A stretch of DNA of 64,000 nt from Hyposmocoma kahamanoa. Lineage: Eukaryota > Arthropoda > Insecta > Lepidoptera > Cosmopterigidae. The translations under genes and the position numbers were made by a program. Under the pieces are notes generated by a model that was given only the letters and a program-made list of their open reading frames with translations, did not search any database and was not told the DNA's origin. Each line of letters opens with the position of its first letter. Positions within the stretch are counted from its first letter, which is position 1. Positions 51,301 to 55,447 of the stretch are shown here, piece by piece. The stretch lies in the NCBI RefSeq assembly GCF_003589595.1, contig NW_020656077.1, positions 4,585,538 to 4,649,537 of the forward strand, read 5' to 3'.

Positions 51301-52555
51301 AAAATGTATTACACCCATAACGCTTGGATTTTATTTATTTATTATTAACAGGCGAGCAGCTTGAAGCTGATATGCCTATATCAGAGCTGTGTTGAATTTT
51401 TATAAAGTCCACGAATTCACAAATAGTGTTGAATATTTTTTGTTAAAGTCTACAAAACACTAGAAAAACTTCAAGATCTAGAAGACACAAATTCTTCTTT
51501 TTAAACTAGCTGTCCAGCCGATTTTTGAAAGCATTCACTGAGCTAGCATTAACCACGTCCTCAGGCAACCTGTTGTAGTTTGTAACCACTCTGTTGCCGA
51601 GAATGTGGTGAGCAGTGATGGCGACTGATGGCCTTTCGGATGATTTTCATGTTGTGACCCCTGATATTCATGGAGTGTATTTTTTCACTGTTTTCAAAAT
51701 TAATGGTTTTTGTGTTTGATAAATACATAAAGATTGTTTTAATATAAAATTTAAATATTAAAGTGCACTTTTACACTGATATTTCTATTTAATTTACGGA
51801 GTGACTAATCACGGCTGAATATGTCAGGCTCACGGTCGAGTTTAGGACAGGTTAGCAAATGATTCGCTGACAGCCTTGTAGCCGGTCTGTCAAAGTTACC
51901 ATCAATATACTGGGAGCGGTTCTAAAGCTAGGGAGGGGCAAAGGGTGACATGTTGAGTGCATGCATTATTATTCTCTTTACTATTTTATTCTTTGCTTTG
52001 GTAAAAGCTCAGTTATCAACCGCAAATTTTTTACATGGCACCAATAGAATCGGTTAAATCCAACTTCGACTTCCTAGATCAGTAGTTTTGTCCTACGATG
52101 CAGTAAAACCATTTCTGGAAATCCGGAACTCGAAAAAAGTAATTTATTAATAATTAGTGACACAATTTTAAGTTTAACAACTCACTCCCTGTAGCGATAT
52201 CTATACATGTATATTTATATGTAGAACACCTTTTATCACCTATGCGAAATAAAAATTAAGGTGTTAAACTTATTTCGATGGGGCCATAACATTTAAAAGA
52301 AGAAGGTGTTAAACATTTACTCAGATACTGTACATCACAGTGCATGAAATTAGACAGCCATACAATATACTTGAACATCGACGTAATCTACTCTGACTTA
52401 CATATGTTTTGTCCATTTTTATCACCGTTCAAAGAAGAACTGTGTTGCGAACACCCGAAATCGGCATCGAGCTTTACTTTCTTGTTAGGTGGTGGGCTTT
52501 TAGCGAAATATTTGAATAACGTATTTGCAGCACTAATACTCTTACGTTTAGACAT
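21036..52555 (-). CDS. Msh6: Msh6, DNA mismatch repair protein (MutS homologue 6), 19 exons
   Basis: Msh6 pairs with Msh2 to form MutS-alpha, the nuclear sensor of base mismatches and small insertion loops. Exons read on the minus strand: 52555-52402, 47659-47522, 44122-44008, 43672-43480, 41270-41136, 40822-40696, 39782-39643, 37022-36888, 34914-34725, 32527-32224, 31851-31696, 30633-30387, 29792-29637, 28965-28831, 25463-25242, 24432-24253, 22549-22372, 21798-21647, 21320-21036. They sum to 3,342 nt with matching phases, giving 1,113 residues. Seen: PIP-box-like L13-F-K-Y16-F17, mismatch loop F224-Y-E226, Walker [11 protein letters not shown] (886-895), Walker B LLDEL (964-968), STH (998-1000). 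The N-terminus is short (F224 against F432 in human) and I see no PWWP domain. The least certain junction is exon 6/7. No AATAAA follows closely; an ATTAAA lies at 20631-20626. Start chosen because it leads directly into the PIP motif. Confidence 0.95.
21647..21798 (-). CDS. Msh6: Msh6 exon 18, ATPase (969-1019)
   Basis: Starts in phase 1 after TTAAG and completes [16 protein letters not shown]; then [10 protein letters not shown], the switch histidine region. GTAAAT donor is weak but in phase. Confidence 0.94.
21870..22135 (-). repeat. hAT-like dispersed repeat, Msh6 intron 17
   Basis: On the minus strand GGGCGCTGAAGAGTCCAAGG, GAAGCAATTGACGGGCGTTG and GCTACCGCATTTAAAAAA match the plus-strand copy at 62960-63170. 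No coding frame is intact. The hAT assignment rests on the TTTGGGAACC end of the other copy and is tentative. Confidence 0.65.
22372..22549 (-). CDS. Msh6: Msh6 exon 17, ATPase signature and Walker B (910-968)
   Basis: Contains [20 protein letters not shown] (the signature loop), FLVEMNET and LVLLDEL. The Walker B glycine is split by the intron (phase 1). Confidence 0.97.
22577..23874 (+). mobile_element. Degenerate mariner inside Msh6 intron 16
   Basis: Inverted ends GGGCGCACTATAAGTTTCC (22577) and its complement near 23855-23874 enclose a 1.3-kb mariner of a different subfamily from the one at 58.5 kb. It is on the strand opposite to Msh6 and wholly within the intron between exons 16 and 17. 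Confidence 0.88.
22750..23723 (+). pseudogene. Broken mariner transposase
   Basis: Family blocks are in order: [15 protein letters not shown], then [52 protein letters not shown] and [17 protein letters not shown], with D34D spacing in the last two. It is disabled by an in-frame TAG before the GRVTLSDE segment, a TAG-TAA pair at 23263-23268 after DPKTK, and frame loss around 23400-23430. Confidence 0.88.
24253..24432 (-). CDS. Msh6: Msh6 exon 16, ATPase Walker A (850-909)
   Basis: Contains EGRHPC and the P-loop [10 protein letters not shown] with lysine 893, followed by LMRQVGLL. Donor GTAAGT, phase 0. Confidence 0.97.
25242..25463 (-). CDS. Msh6: Msh6 exon 15, lever helices (776-849)
   Basis: Encodes the long helix with [18 protein letters not shown] and [15 protein letters not shown], typical of the region before the ATPase. 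Phase 0 at both ends. Confidence 0.94.
25585..26115 (+). pseudogene. R1-type LINE RNase H tail in Msh6 intron 14
   Basis: Plus-strand frames read [22 protein letters not shown], the last RNase H motif, then after breaks [20 protein letters not shown] and [20 protein letters not shown] with [11 protein letters not shown], the usual 3' coding end of R1/LOA elements. Several frame changes mark it as dead. A SINE-like copy follows at once (26130-26365). Confidence 0.7.
26130..26365 (-). repeat. SINE-like family, copy 3, Msh6 intron 14
   Basis: Contains ATCGCCAAGCAGTAATGTGA and CTCACGGTGACGGGCGCAGT in minus orientation, right after the R1-type LINE tail. Confidence 0.8.
28238..28324. repeat. Short palindromic MITE copy in Msh6 intron 14
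   Basis: About 87 bases: GGTCGTATTTCCAGTGCTTG at one side and the usual GAGTAGAGTTCTGGAATACG end at the other. It equals one half of the full element, suggesting recombination within the palindrome. Confidence 0.85.
28831..28965 (-). CDS. Msh6: Msh6 exon 14, clamp domain (731-775)
   Basis: Contains [10 protein letters not shown] and [10 protein letters not shown], conserved clamp-to-core return. GCAG acceptor and GTACAA donor; phase 0. Confidence 0.92.
29637..29792 (-). CDS. Msh6: Msh6 exon 13, clamp domain (679-730)
   Basis: Phase 0 both ends. Encodes the helical clamp: EAFDKEQA followed by [13 protein letters not shown] and a charged helix, the part of MutS proteins that closes over DNA. 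Confidence 0.93.
30387..30633 (-). CDS. Msh6: Msh6 exon 12, lever/clamp (596-678)
   Basis: Contains [11 protein letters not shown] and [12 protein letters not shown], diagnostic for Msh6. GTACGT donor, phase 0. Confidence 0.95.
31152..31222 (+). repeat. Single arm of the same foldback family, Msh6 intron 11
   Basis: AACAAACCGACGTTTCGGGC and CCTTTACAGGTCCCATGGTC followed by ACGGTTGACTGAG. Same orientation as the 10870 copy. Confidence 0.7.
31696..31851 (-). CDS. Msh6: Msh6 exon 11, core domain (544-595)
   Basis: Encodes the LLYQWVCTP block and [10 protein letters not shown], conserved in MutS domain III. Donor GTACGT in phase 2 joins to exon 12 to give LAKVHTLG. Confidence 0.94.
31999..32155 (+). 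repeat. SINE-like family, copy 4, Msh6 intron 10
   Basis: GTGACGGGACGAACATGTTA to GACAAGTCCCATGTGAC; lacks the 3' half seen in copies 2 and 5. Confidence 0.8.
32224..32527 (-). CDS. Msh6: Msh6 exon 10, core/lever region (443-543)
   Basis: Largest exon, 304 nt. Contains ALGGCVSYL and [11 protein letters not shown], the MutS core motif. The phase-2 donor GTACAC at AAAAG is chosen over an upstream GTAAAA because it restores GKRLLYQW with exon 11. Confidence 0.94.
32669..32834. repeat. Palindromic MITE copy in Msh6 intron 9
   Basis: Full-length copy with ends GGGTCGTATTCTAGAACTC and complement, upstream of exon 10, followed at once by a SINE-like repeat. Confidence 0.9.
32838..32990 (-). mobile_element. 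tRNA-headed SINE-like repeat, Msh6 intron 9
   Basis: On the minus strand GTGGTAGCCTAATGGTTGGG resembles a Pol III A box and GGTGGGTTCGAATACGGG a B box; a short AT-rich body follows. It abuts a palindromic MITE copy at 32669-32834. Confidence 0.6.
33567..33737. mobile_element. Harbinger-like MITE, TTA duplication, Msh6 intron 9
   Basis: GGGAGTC...GACTCCC ends flanked by TTA (33564-33566, 33738-33740); a stronger inner inverted match AGCCGGTCAGAAAA / TTTTTCTGACCGGCTT forms a stem. 171 bases. Confidence 0.75.
34725..34914 (-). CDS. Msh6: Msh6 exon 9 (residues 380-442)
   Basis: Continues the connector and enters the lever region, with [15 protein letters not shown] matching the family pattern. 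Exits in phase 1 before GTGGGA. Confidence 0.9.
34961..35140 (+). repeat. Dispersed repeat pair, copy 1, Msh6 intron 8
   Basis: CTGTACGTGCACCCAGGGGC, then GTTGATCTGGGGTCAGGACC and GCACAGGTAATAGTGCCCTT. Same order and orientation as 36609-36795 in the same intron. Confidence 0.8.
36609..36795 (+). repeat. Dispersed repeat pair, copy 2, Msh6 intron 8
   Basis: CTGTACGTGCACCCGGGGGG, then GCTGATCTGGGGTCGGAGCC and GCACAGGTTACAGTGCCCTT. No tRNA-like boxes are visible. Confidence 0.8.
36888..37022 (-). CDS. Msh6: Msh6 exon 8, connector domain (335-379)
   Basis: Phase 0 both ends, ACAG acceptor and GTGAGT donor. Encodes [11 protein letters not shown] and LGQFRDD-KH followed by [10 protein letters not shown], the conserved MutS connector (domain II) strand-helix pattern. 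Confidence 0.93.
37189..38722 (-). mobile_element. ORF1-bearing element inside inverted repeats, Msh6 intron 7
   Basis: GAGTTTACTGTGACAGTTTT at 37189 and its near-perfect reverse complement ending at 38722 face each other; weaker similarity extends a few bases outside and tens of bases inside. Between them lies a 386-residue frame in the Msh6 orientation, followed on that strand by a (AAAT)n run (37283-37300 on the plus strand), a LINE-like 3' end. The combination of inverted ends and LINE-like tail is odd; it may be a LINE inserted into a foldback element or beside an inverted piece of its own 5' end. Confidence 0.6.
37392..38552 (-). CDS. Retroelement ORF1-like protein, 386 aa, open frame
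   Basis: An uninterrupted frame, much more GC-rich than the flanks. Residues 1-60 hold a helical segment, about 95-150 a region with [19 protein letters not shown] and a leucine-spaced coiled coil ([20 protein letters not shown]), about 155-290 a low-complexity Pro/Ala/Ser and then Lys/Arg-rich linker, and about 295-375 a compact fold with [20 protein letters not shown] and a FVVRVP strand. This architecture (coiled coil, disordered basic linker, RRM-like end) fits the nucleic-acid-binding ORF1 of insect non-LTR elements; very similar proteins are often mislabelled as cadherin in moth databases. It is not an Msh6 exon: no matching phase and no MutS motif. Confidence 0.6.
   Translation of the reverse strand: MTMGSQQLIANELLAFIQHAIDTMDEVSIMQICKSNFKEDEICSGKALLFRVLGKAEQMPSRRRDGGTKSIQDIITMSKETDPDDVPAFVAKELHKLPPVTFDHVDVTRLLKDITSLKASLAEVQCKLEASDNTICELRAQVVLLSSATSVSRSPEACNVNTRRGAHNASIGSFESAHTDASPTAVAERVSPRPAPRLSAPAETSRVNTLTPPRDYAAVAAVNRPVAPQPQARQLSTKGMKKPRVPVSEVAKPQRQTDRCDDDGFTKVEKKKRKPTSRNLCGTAPTGSNFLLRPAIPTTLLYLSRLHYSTKSEEIVEYIRLKSKYTLRVERLESRHYVNFNSFVVRVPTEHLSTFMKEEFWPKGVLYRRFRGRLPDTRWRHTSPTT
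39115..39410 (+). repeat. SINE-like family, copy 5, Msh6 intron 7
   Basis: AAGTGACGGGACGAAAATTT through CTGCTTGGCGGTAGAAATAG to CACAAGGAGCTCTACTGCTA; nearly full length and closest to copy 2. Confidence 0.85.
39643..39782 (-). CDS. Msh6: Msh6 exon 7 (residues 288-334)
   Basis: Contains KVVRREICQ, the start of the connector region. Acceptor ATAG at 39784-39783 is chosen for phase; a second AG lies 17 bases into the exon and could be used with the alternative exon 6 donor. Donor GTGACA, phase 0. Confidence 0.86.
39822..40280. mobile_element. Harbinger-like MITE, TTA duplication, Msh6 intron 6
   Basis: ATGGTGTTTTCTACCGGCGA at the left is mirrored by TCGCCGGTGGAAAACCACCT at the right, with GGCGAGACGAG / CTCGTCTC inside; TTA on both sides (39819-39821, 40281-40283). 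459 bases, no transposase. Confidence 0.8.
40696..40822 (-). CDS. Msh6: Msh6 exon 6, mismatch domain (246-287)
   Basis: Contains FAHSGFPE and [16 protein letters not shown], diagnostic Msh6 blocks. The donor is chosen as GTAAGA (phase 1) because it keeps frame with exon 7; a GTGTAA two bases upstream is an alternative that would need a different acceptor. Confidence 0.9.
41136..41270 (-). CDS. Msh6: Msh6 exon 5, mismatch-recognition domain (201-245)
   Basis: Phase 0 at both ends. Contains QWWEMK and [13 protein letters not shown]224 and E226 are the Phe-X-Glu residues that stack on and hydrogen-bond to the mispaired base in MutS/Msh6. Confidence 0.96.
41975..42235. repeat. SINE-like family, two opposed pieces, Msh6 intron 4
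   Basis: A minus-oriented piece (CAGTCCCATGGGACTTGTCA to CACTAAGCGCACGATTTG) is followed by a short plus-oriented piece at about 42195 (GTCGGGACGAACAAGTTTTG). Confidence 0.75.
42780..43163 (+). pseudogene. LINE ORF2 C-terminal remnant in Msh6 intron 4
   Basis: Two frames read [33 protein letters not shown], then after a break [10 protein letters not shown], then in a third frame [20 protein letters not shown] and a tail ending at TAA 43161-43163. This order is familiar from the C-terminal part of insect non-LTR ORF2 proteins. One internal TAG (after STNNVL) and frame breaks show it is dead. Confidence 0.5.
43480..43672 (-). CDS. Msh6: Msh6 exon 4 (residues 136-200)
   Basis: TACAG acceptor, GTATGT donor. 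Encodes the conserved lead-in to the mismatch domain: [22 protein letters not shown] followed by [10 protein letters not shown], a strong Msh6 signature. An ATG lies just upstream of the acceptor in the same frame but exons 1-3 connect in phase. Confidence 0.92.
44008..44122 (-). CDS. Msh6: Msh6 exon 3 (residues 98-135)
   Basis: Between a CCAG acceptor and a GTAAGT donor; enters in phase 1 and leaves in phase 2, matching both neighbours. It encodes a charged, lysine-rich linker with no recognisable domain. Confidence 0.82.
45014..46074 (+). pseudogene. LINE ORF1 remnant (DUF4780-like), frameshifted
   Basis: Three overlapping frames (45014-45202, 45227-45448, 45367-46074) together read like one gag-type ORF1: [11 protein letters not shown] and [14 protein letters not shown], then [19 protein letters not shown], then [21 protein letters not shown] and a proline/serine-rich tail. 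The pattern resembles the DUF4780 domain of insect retroelement ORF1 proteins. At least two frame breaks and a stop after ILVT show it is dead. Function in live relatives is RNA binding. Confidence 0.6.
46450..46979 (+). pseudogene. LINE RNase H domain remnant
   Basis: Two overlapping frames give the RNase H fold motifs in order: WYTDGSK (first Asp), QAEVYAI (Glu), [11 protein letters not shown] (second Asp) and [19 protein letters not shown] (His and last Asp). A frameshift near 46550 splits the domain. It degrades the RNA strand during target-primed reverse transcription in intact elements. Confidence 0.85.
47522..47659 (-). CDS. Msh6: Msh6 exon 2 (residues 52-97)
   Basis: CAG acceptor and GTGAGC donor, phase 1 at both ends. 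It encodes an acidic, serine-rich stretch (SDSEDE, SDDSDTE) and a KKSKRFRF basic patch typical of the disordered Msh6 N-terminal region. Confidence 0.85.
48041..50060 (-). mobile_element. Decayed LINE in Msh6 intron 1, with endonuclease and RT pieces
   Basis: Minus-strand order: endonuclease pieces between about 49880 and 49380 ([25 protein letters not shown]), a connector frame (49343-49029), and the start of the reverse transcriptase (48877-48611, with [20 protein letters not shown] and [11 protein letters not shown]). The (TTTA)n run at 48041-48056 looks like its 3' tail read on the plus strand. The catalytic part of the RT is missing. The limits are estimates. Confidence 0.65.
50152..51210 (-). 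mobile_element. 5'-truncated LINE with target-site duplication
   Basis: Flanked by the 16-base direct repeats ATCTATTTGTATGTTT (50136-50151) and ATCTATATGTATGTTT (51211-51226), one mismatch. Its tail is (ATTT)n at 50152-50175 on the plus strand, so it lies in the same orientation as Msh6, within intron 1. The body starts exactly at the reverse transcriptase active-site region, showing severe 5' truncation. Confidence 0.85.
50380..51204 (-). CDS. C-terminal half of a LINE reverse transcriptase, open frame
   Basis: A 274-residue open frame. It begins just after the expected YADD box (DDDLKIYRI read from 51210) and has the following RT signature [27 protein letters not shown] and [13 protein letters not shown], then [15 protein letters not shown], the thumb motif typical of Jockey/Daphne-type LINEs. 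It is unbroken to the stop near 50380 but lacks fingers, palm start and endonuclease, so it cannot encode a working polymerase. The lack of stops suggests a young insertion. Confidence 0.85.
   Translation of the reverse strand: MKIYRIISESSDCCELQGDIDTVYEWCQQNSMHLNAKKCFIISFTNKHSKRVYDYRLNEQLLDRKTVAKDLGVLFDSKLTFREHYAYIKRKALQLLGFITRCTKDFKRAQSYLTVYYSLVRSILEYACVIWSPCYSVHSNSVESVQRKSYRILSYKCGYGRSLVGYSERLDEFKVTSLSVHRKKQDLTYLHKVLHGEIDSPYLLNKIALSTRRNPRIPNNTFYLRAYRNNTSFYNPLVRMCRLYNEISMKNIDLDIFNPGSRVFRRVVKQLVLV
51330..51670 (-). pseudogene. LINE 3' end remnant
   Basis: On the minus strand the pieces [14 protein letters not shown] and, in another frame, [19 protein letters not shown] followed by [10 protein letters not shown] and a stop are the usual C-terminus of Jockey/CR1-type reverse transcriptases. 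A (TTTA)n tail lies at about 51331-51346. It is a third LINE piece in Msh6 intron 1. Confidence 0.7.
51925..52250 (+). repeat. Same dispersed repeat, copy 2, in Msh6 intron 1
   Basis: GCTAGGGAGGGGCAAAGGGT, then CTTCGACTTCCTAGATCAGT and GCAGTAAAACCATTTCTGGA, then CTCACTCCCTGTAGCGAT. It ends 150 bases from the exon 1 donor. Confidence 0.7.
52402..52555 (-). CDS. Msh6: Msh6 exon 1 (residues 1-51)
   Basis: Starts at ATG 52555-52553 and ends before a GTAAGT donor. It encodes the PCNA-binding N-terminus; L13, Y16 and F17 match the PIP-box, but alanine (A10) sits where the usual glutamine is expected. The following residues are lysine-rich (PPPNKKVK), as in other Msh6 tails. Ends in phase 1. Confidence 0.88.
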
Positions 52556-52601
52556 TATTTAAAATTGTTGTCACAACAAATTAAATGGGTAATTTCAGTG
52601 G

Positions 52602-52614
52602 TTTTGGCGCAAAA
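52602..52614. promoter_or_regulatory. E2F-like site just upstream of the Msh6 start
   Basis: The palindromic TTTTGGCGCAAAA sits 47 bases upstream of the Msh6 ATG and fits the E2F consensus (TTTSSCGC); a second CGCGCG-containing stretch follows within ten bases. Replication-linked mismatch-repair genes are known E2F targets in animals. Whether it functions here is inference; it could instead lie in the 5' UTR. Confidence 0.5.
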
Positions 52615-52678
52615 TCGCGCGAATACTGCCCGCAACCCGCAGACAAAATTTAGACGTCAAAACAATTTTTTTAAATTT

Positions 52679-53324
52679 TTATTTATTAAGGCTTTGGCAA
52701 AGCCATTAGCCTAAACATGAAGTTTAAATATGTTTCCGTAAATATGGCCGCCACAAAGAGGATAGGCAATTTGAGGCGGCGTGCTTGGATTGACTCGGGA
52801 TTCCTCAAAACGGGCCGATACGGGTATTTTAGTTCGACATTCGTATAATTTCGCGTTTTAATCTTCGATTAAGGCACAATAGCACTATCCTATTCCACTT
52901 TAAACTAGATTTCACAAAATAATTGAAAGTCAAAATAAAAACGACACTTTTCCCTCCAAAAGGTCCAGAGCGAATCCATTTTTTTAAACTCATTTCAAGA
53001 TATTTTTTTTATTTTTTATTAAGGCTTTGGCAAAGCCATCAGCCTAAACATGAAGTTTAATTATGTTTCTGTAAATATGGCCGCCACAAAGAGGATAGGC
53101 AATTTGAGGCGGCGTGCTTGGATTGACTCGGGATGCCTTAAAACGAGCCGATTGGGGTATTTTAGTTCGAGATTCGTATAATTTCACGTTTTAATCTTCG
53201 ATTAAGGTACAATAGCACTATCCTATTCCACTTTAAACTAGATTTCACAAAATAATTGAAAGTCAAAATAAAAATAACACTTTTCTCTCCAAAAGGTCCA
53301 GAGCGAATCTCATTTCAAGACCTT
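52679..53324. repeat. Two tandem ~0.33 kb units upstream of Msh6
   Basis: A unit beginning near 52679 (with the small palindrome GGCTTTGGCAAAGCC at about 52690) is repeated from about 53012 (same palindrome at about 53023), a period of about 333 bases. The copies differ at scattered positions and by a short indel near their far end. Both contain GGCCGCCACAAAGAGG and AGGCGGCGTGCTTGG, more GC-rich than the surroundings. The array starts about 125 bases upstream of the Msh6 start codon, so it may carry promoter or untranslated first-exon sequence. Confidence 0.85.
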
Positions 53325-53447
53325 GTATTATGGGTAATTTTCCAAAAAATTTCAATAATAGGGTAGAATTTTTTTCAGATTAGTTGTAAAAATTGAAACA
53401 ATAAAAATTCGAAGGCTCGTAATATTACCTTCTACGGTTAGATCTTA

Positions 53448-53960
53448 GGATCGTATTTCAGAACTCTACTCAATGCTCAAGTCAGGACTTGAGTATGATT
53501 TAAAGTACTAGAAATCATACTCAAGTCCTTGCCAATAGGGTCGTATTTCCAGTGCTAAAAATCATACTCAAGTCCTGACTTGAGCATTAAGTAGAGTTCA
53601 CAGTCACTCTCTATTCTAGAACTCGTAGTATTCAAACCAGCGTCTTCTAGCAAAGCGTGCTACGCTCAGACGTTAGACGCTATGCCAACTAGCCACAGAC
53701 TATAGATTTTTCTGTAAAATGTGAATTTTTAAAATGGGAATTTTTCAATAACCCAACACTACAAATAATAAACATAGAAAATATATACAACAGTAATAGT
53801 AATTAGCATTGTAGTAGATTTTCTTCTATTATTTTTGCGATGAATAAATACAGGAGTGAAATTGTATTCGAAATTGCTCCCAATGCAGGCTCCTTGCCTA
53901 TAAAAAGCCTGAACTCAAGTCCTGACTTGAGGATTAAGTAGAGTTCTAGAATACGACCTT
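53448..53960. repeat. Two partial palindromic MITE copies upstream of Msh6
   Basis: 53448-53600 is nearly complete but loses its right end after GTAGAGTTCA; 53911-53960 is a right-end fragment (CAAGTCCTGACTTGAGGATT to GAATACGACC). A tRNA-like SINE lies between them. Both are in the Msh6-Dynlt1 intergenic region. Confidence 0.8.
53620..53705 (-). mobile_element. tRNA-like SINE head between MITE fragments
   Basis: On the minus strand GTGGCTAGTTGGCATAGCGT resembles an A box and CTGGTTTGAATACTACGA a degraded B box. It lies between two pieces of the palindromic MITE family at 53448-53600 and 53911-53960. Confidence 0.4.
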
Positions 53961-54542
53961 TATACTATTTTTCCATCCTTTAGGGACAAATTATATGTAT
54001 ACGTCAAAATTGTCGGTTGCCATTACTGTTGTGTAATTTTCAAAAAACGTGTGTATAGATTGCATATAGATATATAAATAGTAGCAAATTTTTGCGGAAA
54101 ATTTTCTGAAAAATATAAAAACATTGTAAAAATATAATAATTCGAATCTTTATACTATGTTCTTCGTTTAGAACTATGCCACAAATATCTTTTTAAGTTT
54201 TATTTGTCGTGAATTATAAAATAAACTTGTATAGCTAACAGCCACATAAAATGGAACATAATATGAGCCATCCAAATTATATTTTTCCAATTTTTCAAAT
54301 TTTTTTAATTTGAAATTTTTCGGAAAATCATCCAATAGGATACATAAGGCTCTATAATAACTAACATAAGCCTCGCGTGTGCAATGCTACCAACATTCGC
54401 AATAAAATGTCAAGTTGGTTCAGTTGGTTGGAGTTTGTTTGACGAACAAAAAAGGGTTTCTTTTCCATAGCGTCAAAAATTTTGTTGTTTTAATAAAAAA
54501 GTATTTCTAAATCCCTACAATTGGAAGTTTACGTTGTATATC

Positions 54543-55060
54543 ATGGAGGTCAAGGAATGTAATGATTTAACCGAGGAAGTAAGTTGTTAGGTTAACTTAA
54601 TGCAGTAGAAAGTTAATATCGATTATGCGACATGATTATGACGTGTTTCAGAACCAATTTATTGTGGACGATGTGAGCAAAATTATCAAAGAAGCTATCG
54701 AAAATTCTATCGGAGGTACAGCTTATCAACATAACAAAGTGAATCAGTGGACTTCGGCTGTAGTGGAGTCTTGTCTGGGCCAACTAACAAAGTTACAAAA
54801 ACCGTACAAGTACATAGGTGGGTGTAATGCATAAGATACGAAGCCGGTGCGTATAGTTTTGGATACAGAGTACGCCTTGTAGTAAATACAGCACTTTCTC
54901 TTTTGTTACAGTAACATGCACTATAATGCAAAAGAATGGAGCAGGACTACATACAGCATCATCATGTTTCTGGGACAACAACACTGATGGATCATGCACA
55001 GTGCGCTGGGAGAACAAAACTATGTATTGCATTGTTTCTGTTTTTGGTCTGGGCATTTAA
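54543..55060 (+). CDS. Dynlt1: Dynein light chain Tctex-type (DYNLT1-like), 3 exons
   Basis: Exons 54543-54578, 54652-54817 and 54912-55060 join in phase to 351 nt, 116 residues plus stop. The product is a small homodimeric light chain that binds cytoplasmic dynein intermediate chain and cargo. Family blocks are seen: the [15 protein letters not shown] segment, [14 protein letters not shown], then [17 protein letters not shown] and the C-terminal [20 protein letters not shown]. Length matches the usual ~113 residues. Donors are GTAAGT and GTGGGT, acceptors TTTCAG and TTACAG; introns are very short (73 and 94 bases). It lies head to head with Msh6, 1,987 bases between the start codons. Confidence 0.96.
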
Positions 55061-55377
55061 CACGAAAACAAAATATGACAAATTCACTTTAAATCTTGCT
55101 ATAATATGTAGCATAGTGTGCTATTACAATACGGATTTTACATTTCAGTGAAATTGTACTTGGTGGCTCTAGATCTAAATATATTCATTATTGAAACATA
55201 ATCAACTAGCTTATTACAGTAAAATTGTTCCATATTCTAACTTATAAGTAAGATTTTAGATTGTGTTACAAAACATAATATCTACAGTCAAAGATTTCAG
55301 CTTTTTAATGACATATGTTTTGATATATAAAAACATGGAGCTAATTAAAACATTTAAGACATTATACATTGTCTTTT

Positions 55378-55447
55378 AATAAACATCTATCTATTAATCA
55401 TTACTTAATTTTAAGTACATAGGATATATTTTTTCTTACCCAATAAA
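55378..55447 (+). terminator. Poly(A) signals of the Dynlt1-like gene
   Basis: AATAAA occurs at 55378-55383 and again at 55442-55447, about 320 and 385 bases after the stop codon. Both are consistent with a normal 3' end; the cleavage site is not shown by the sequence. Confidence 0.5.
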
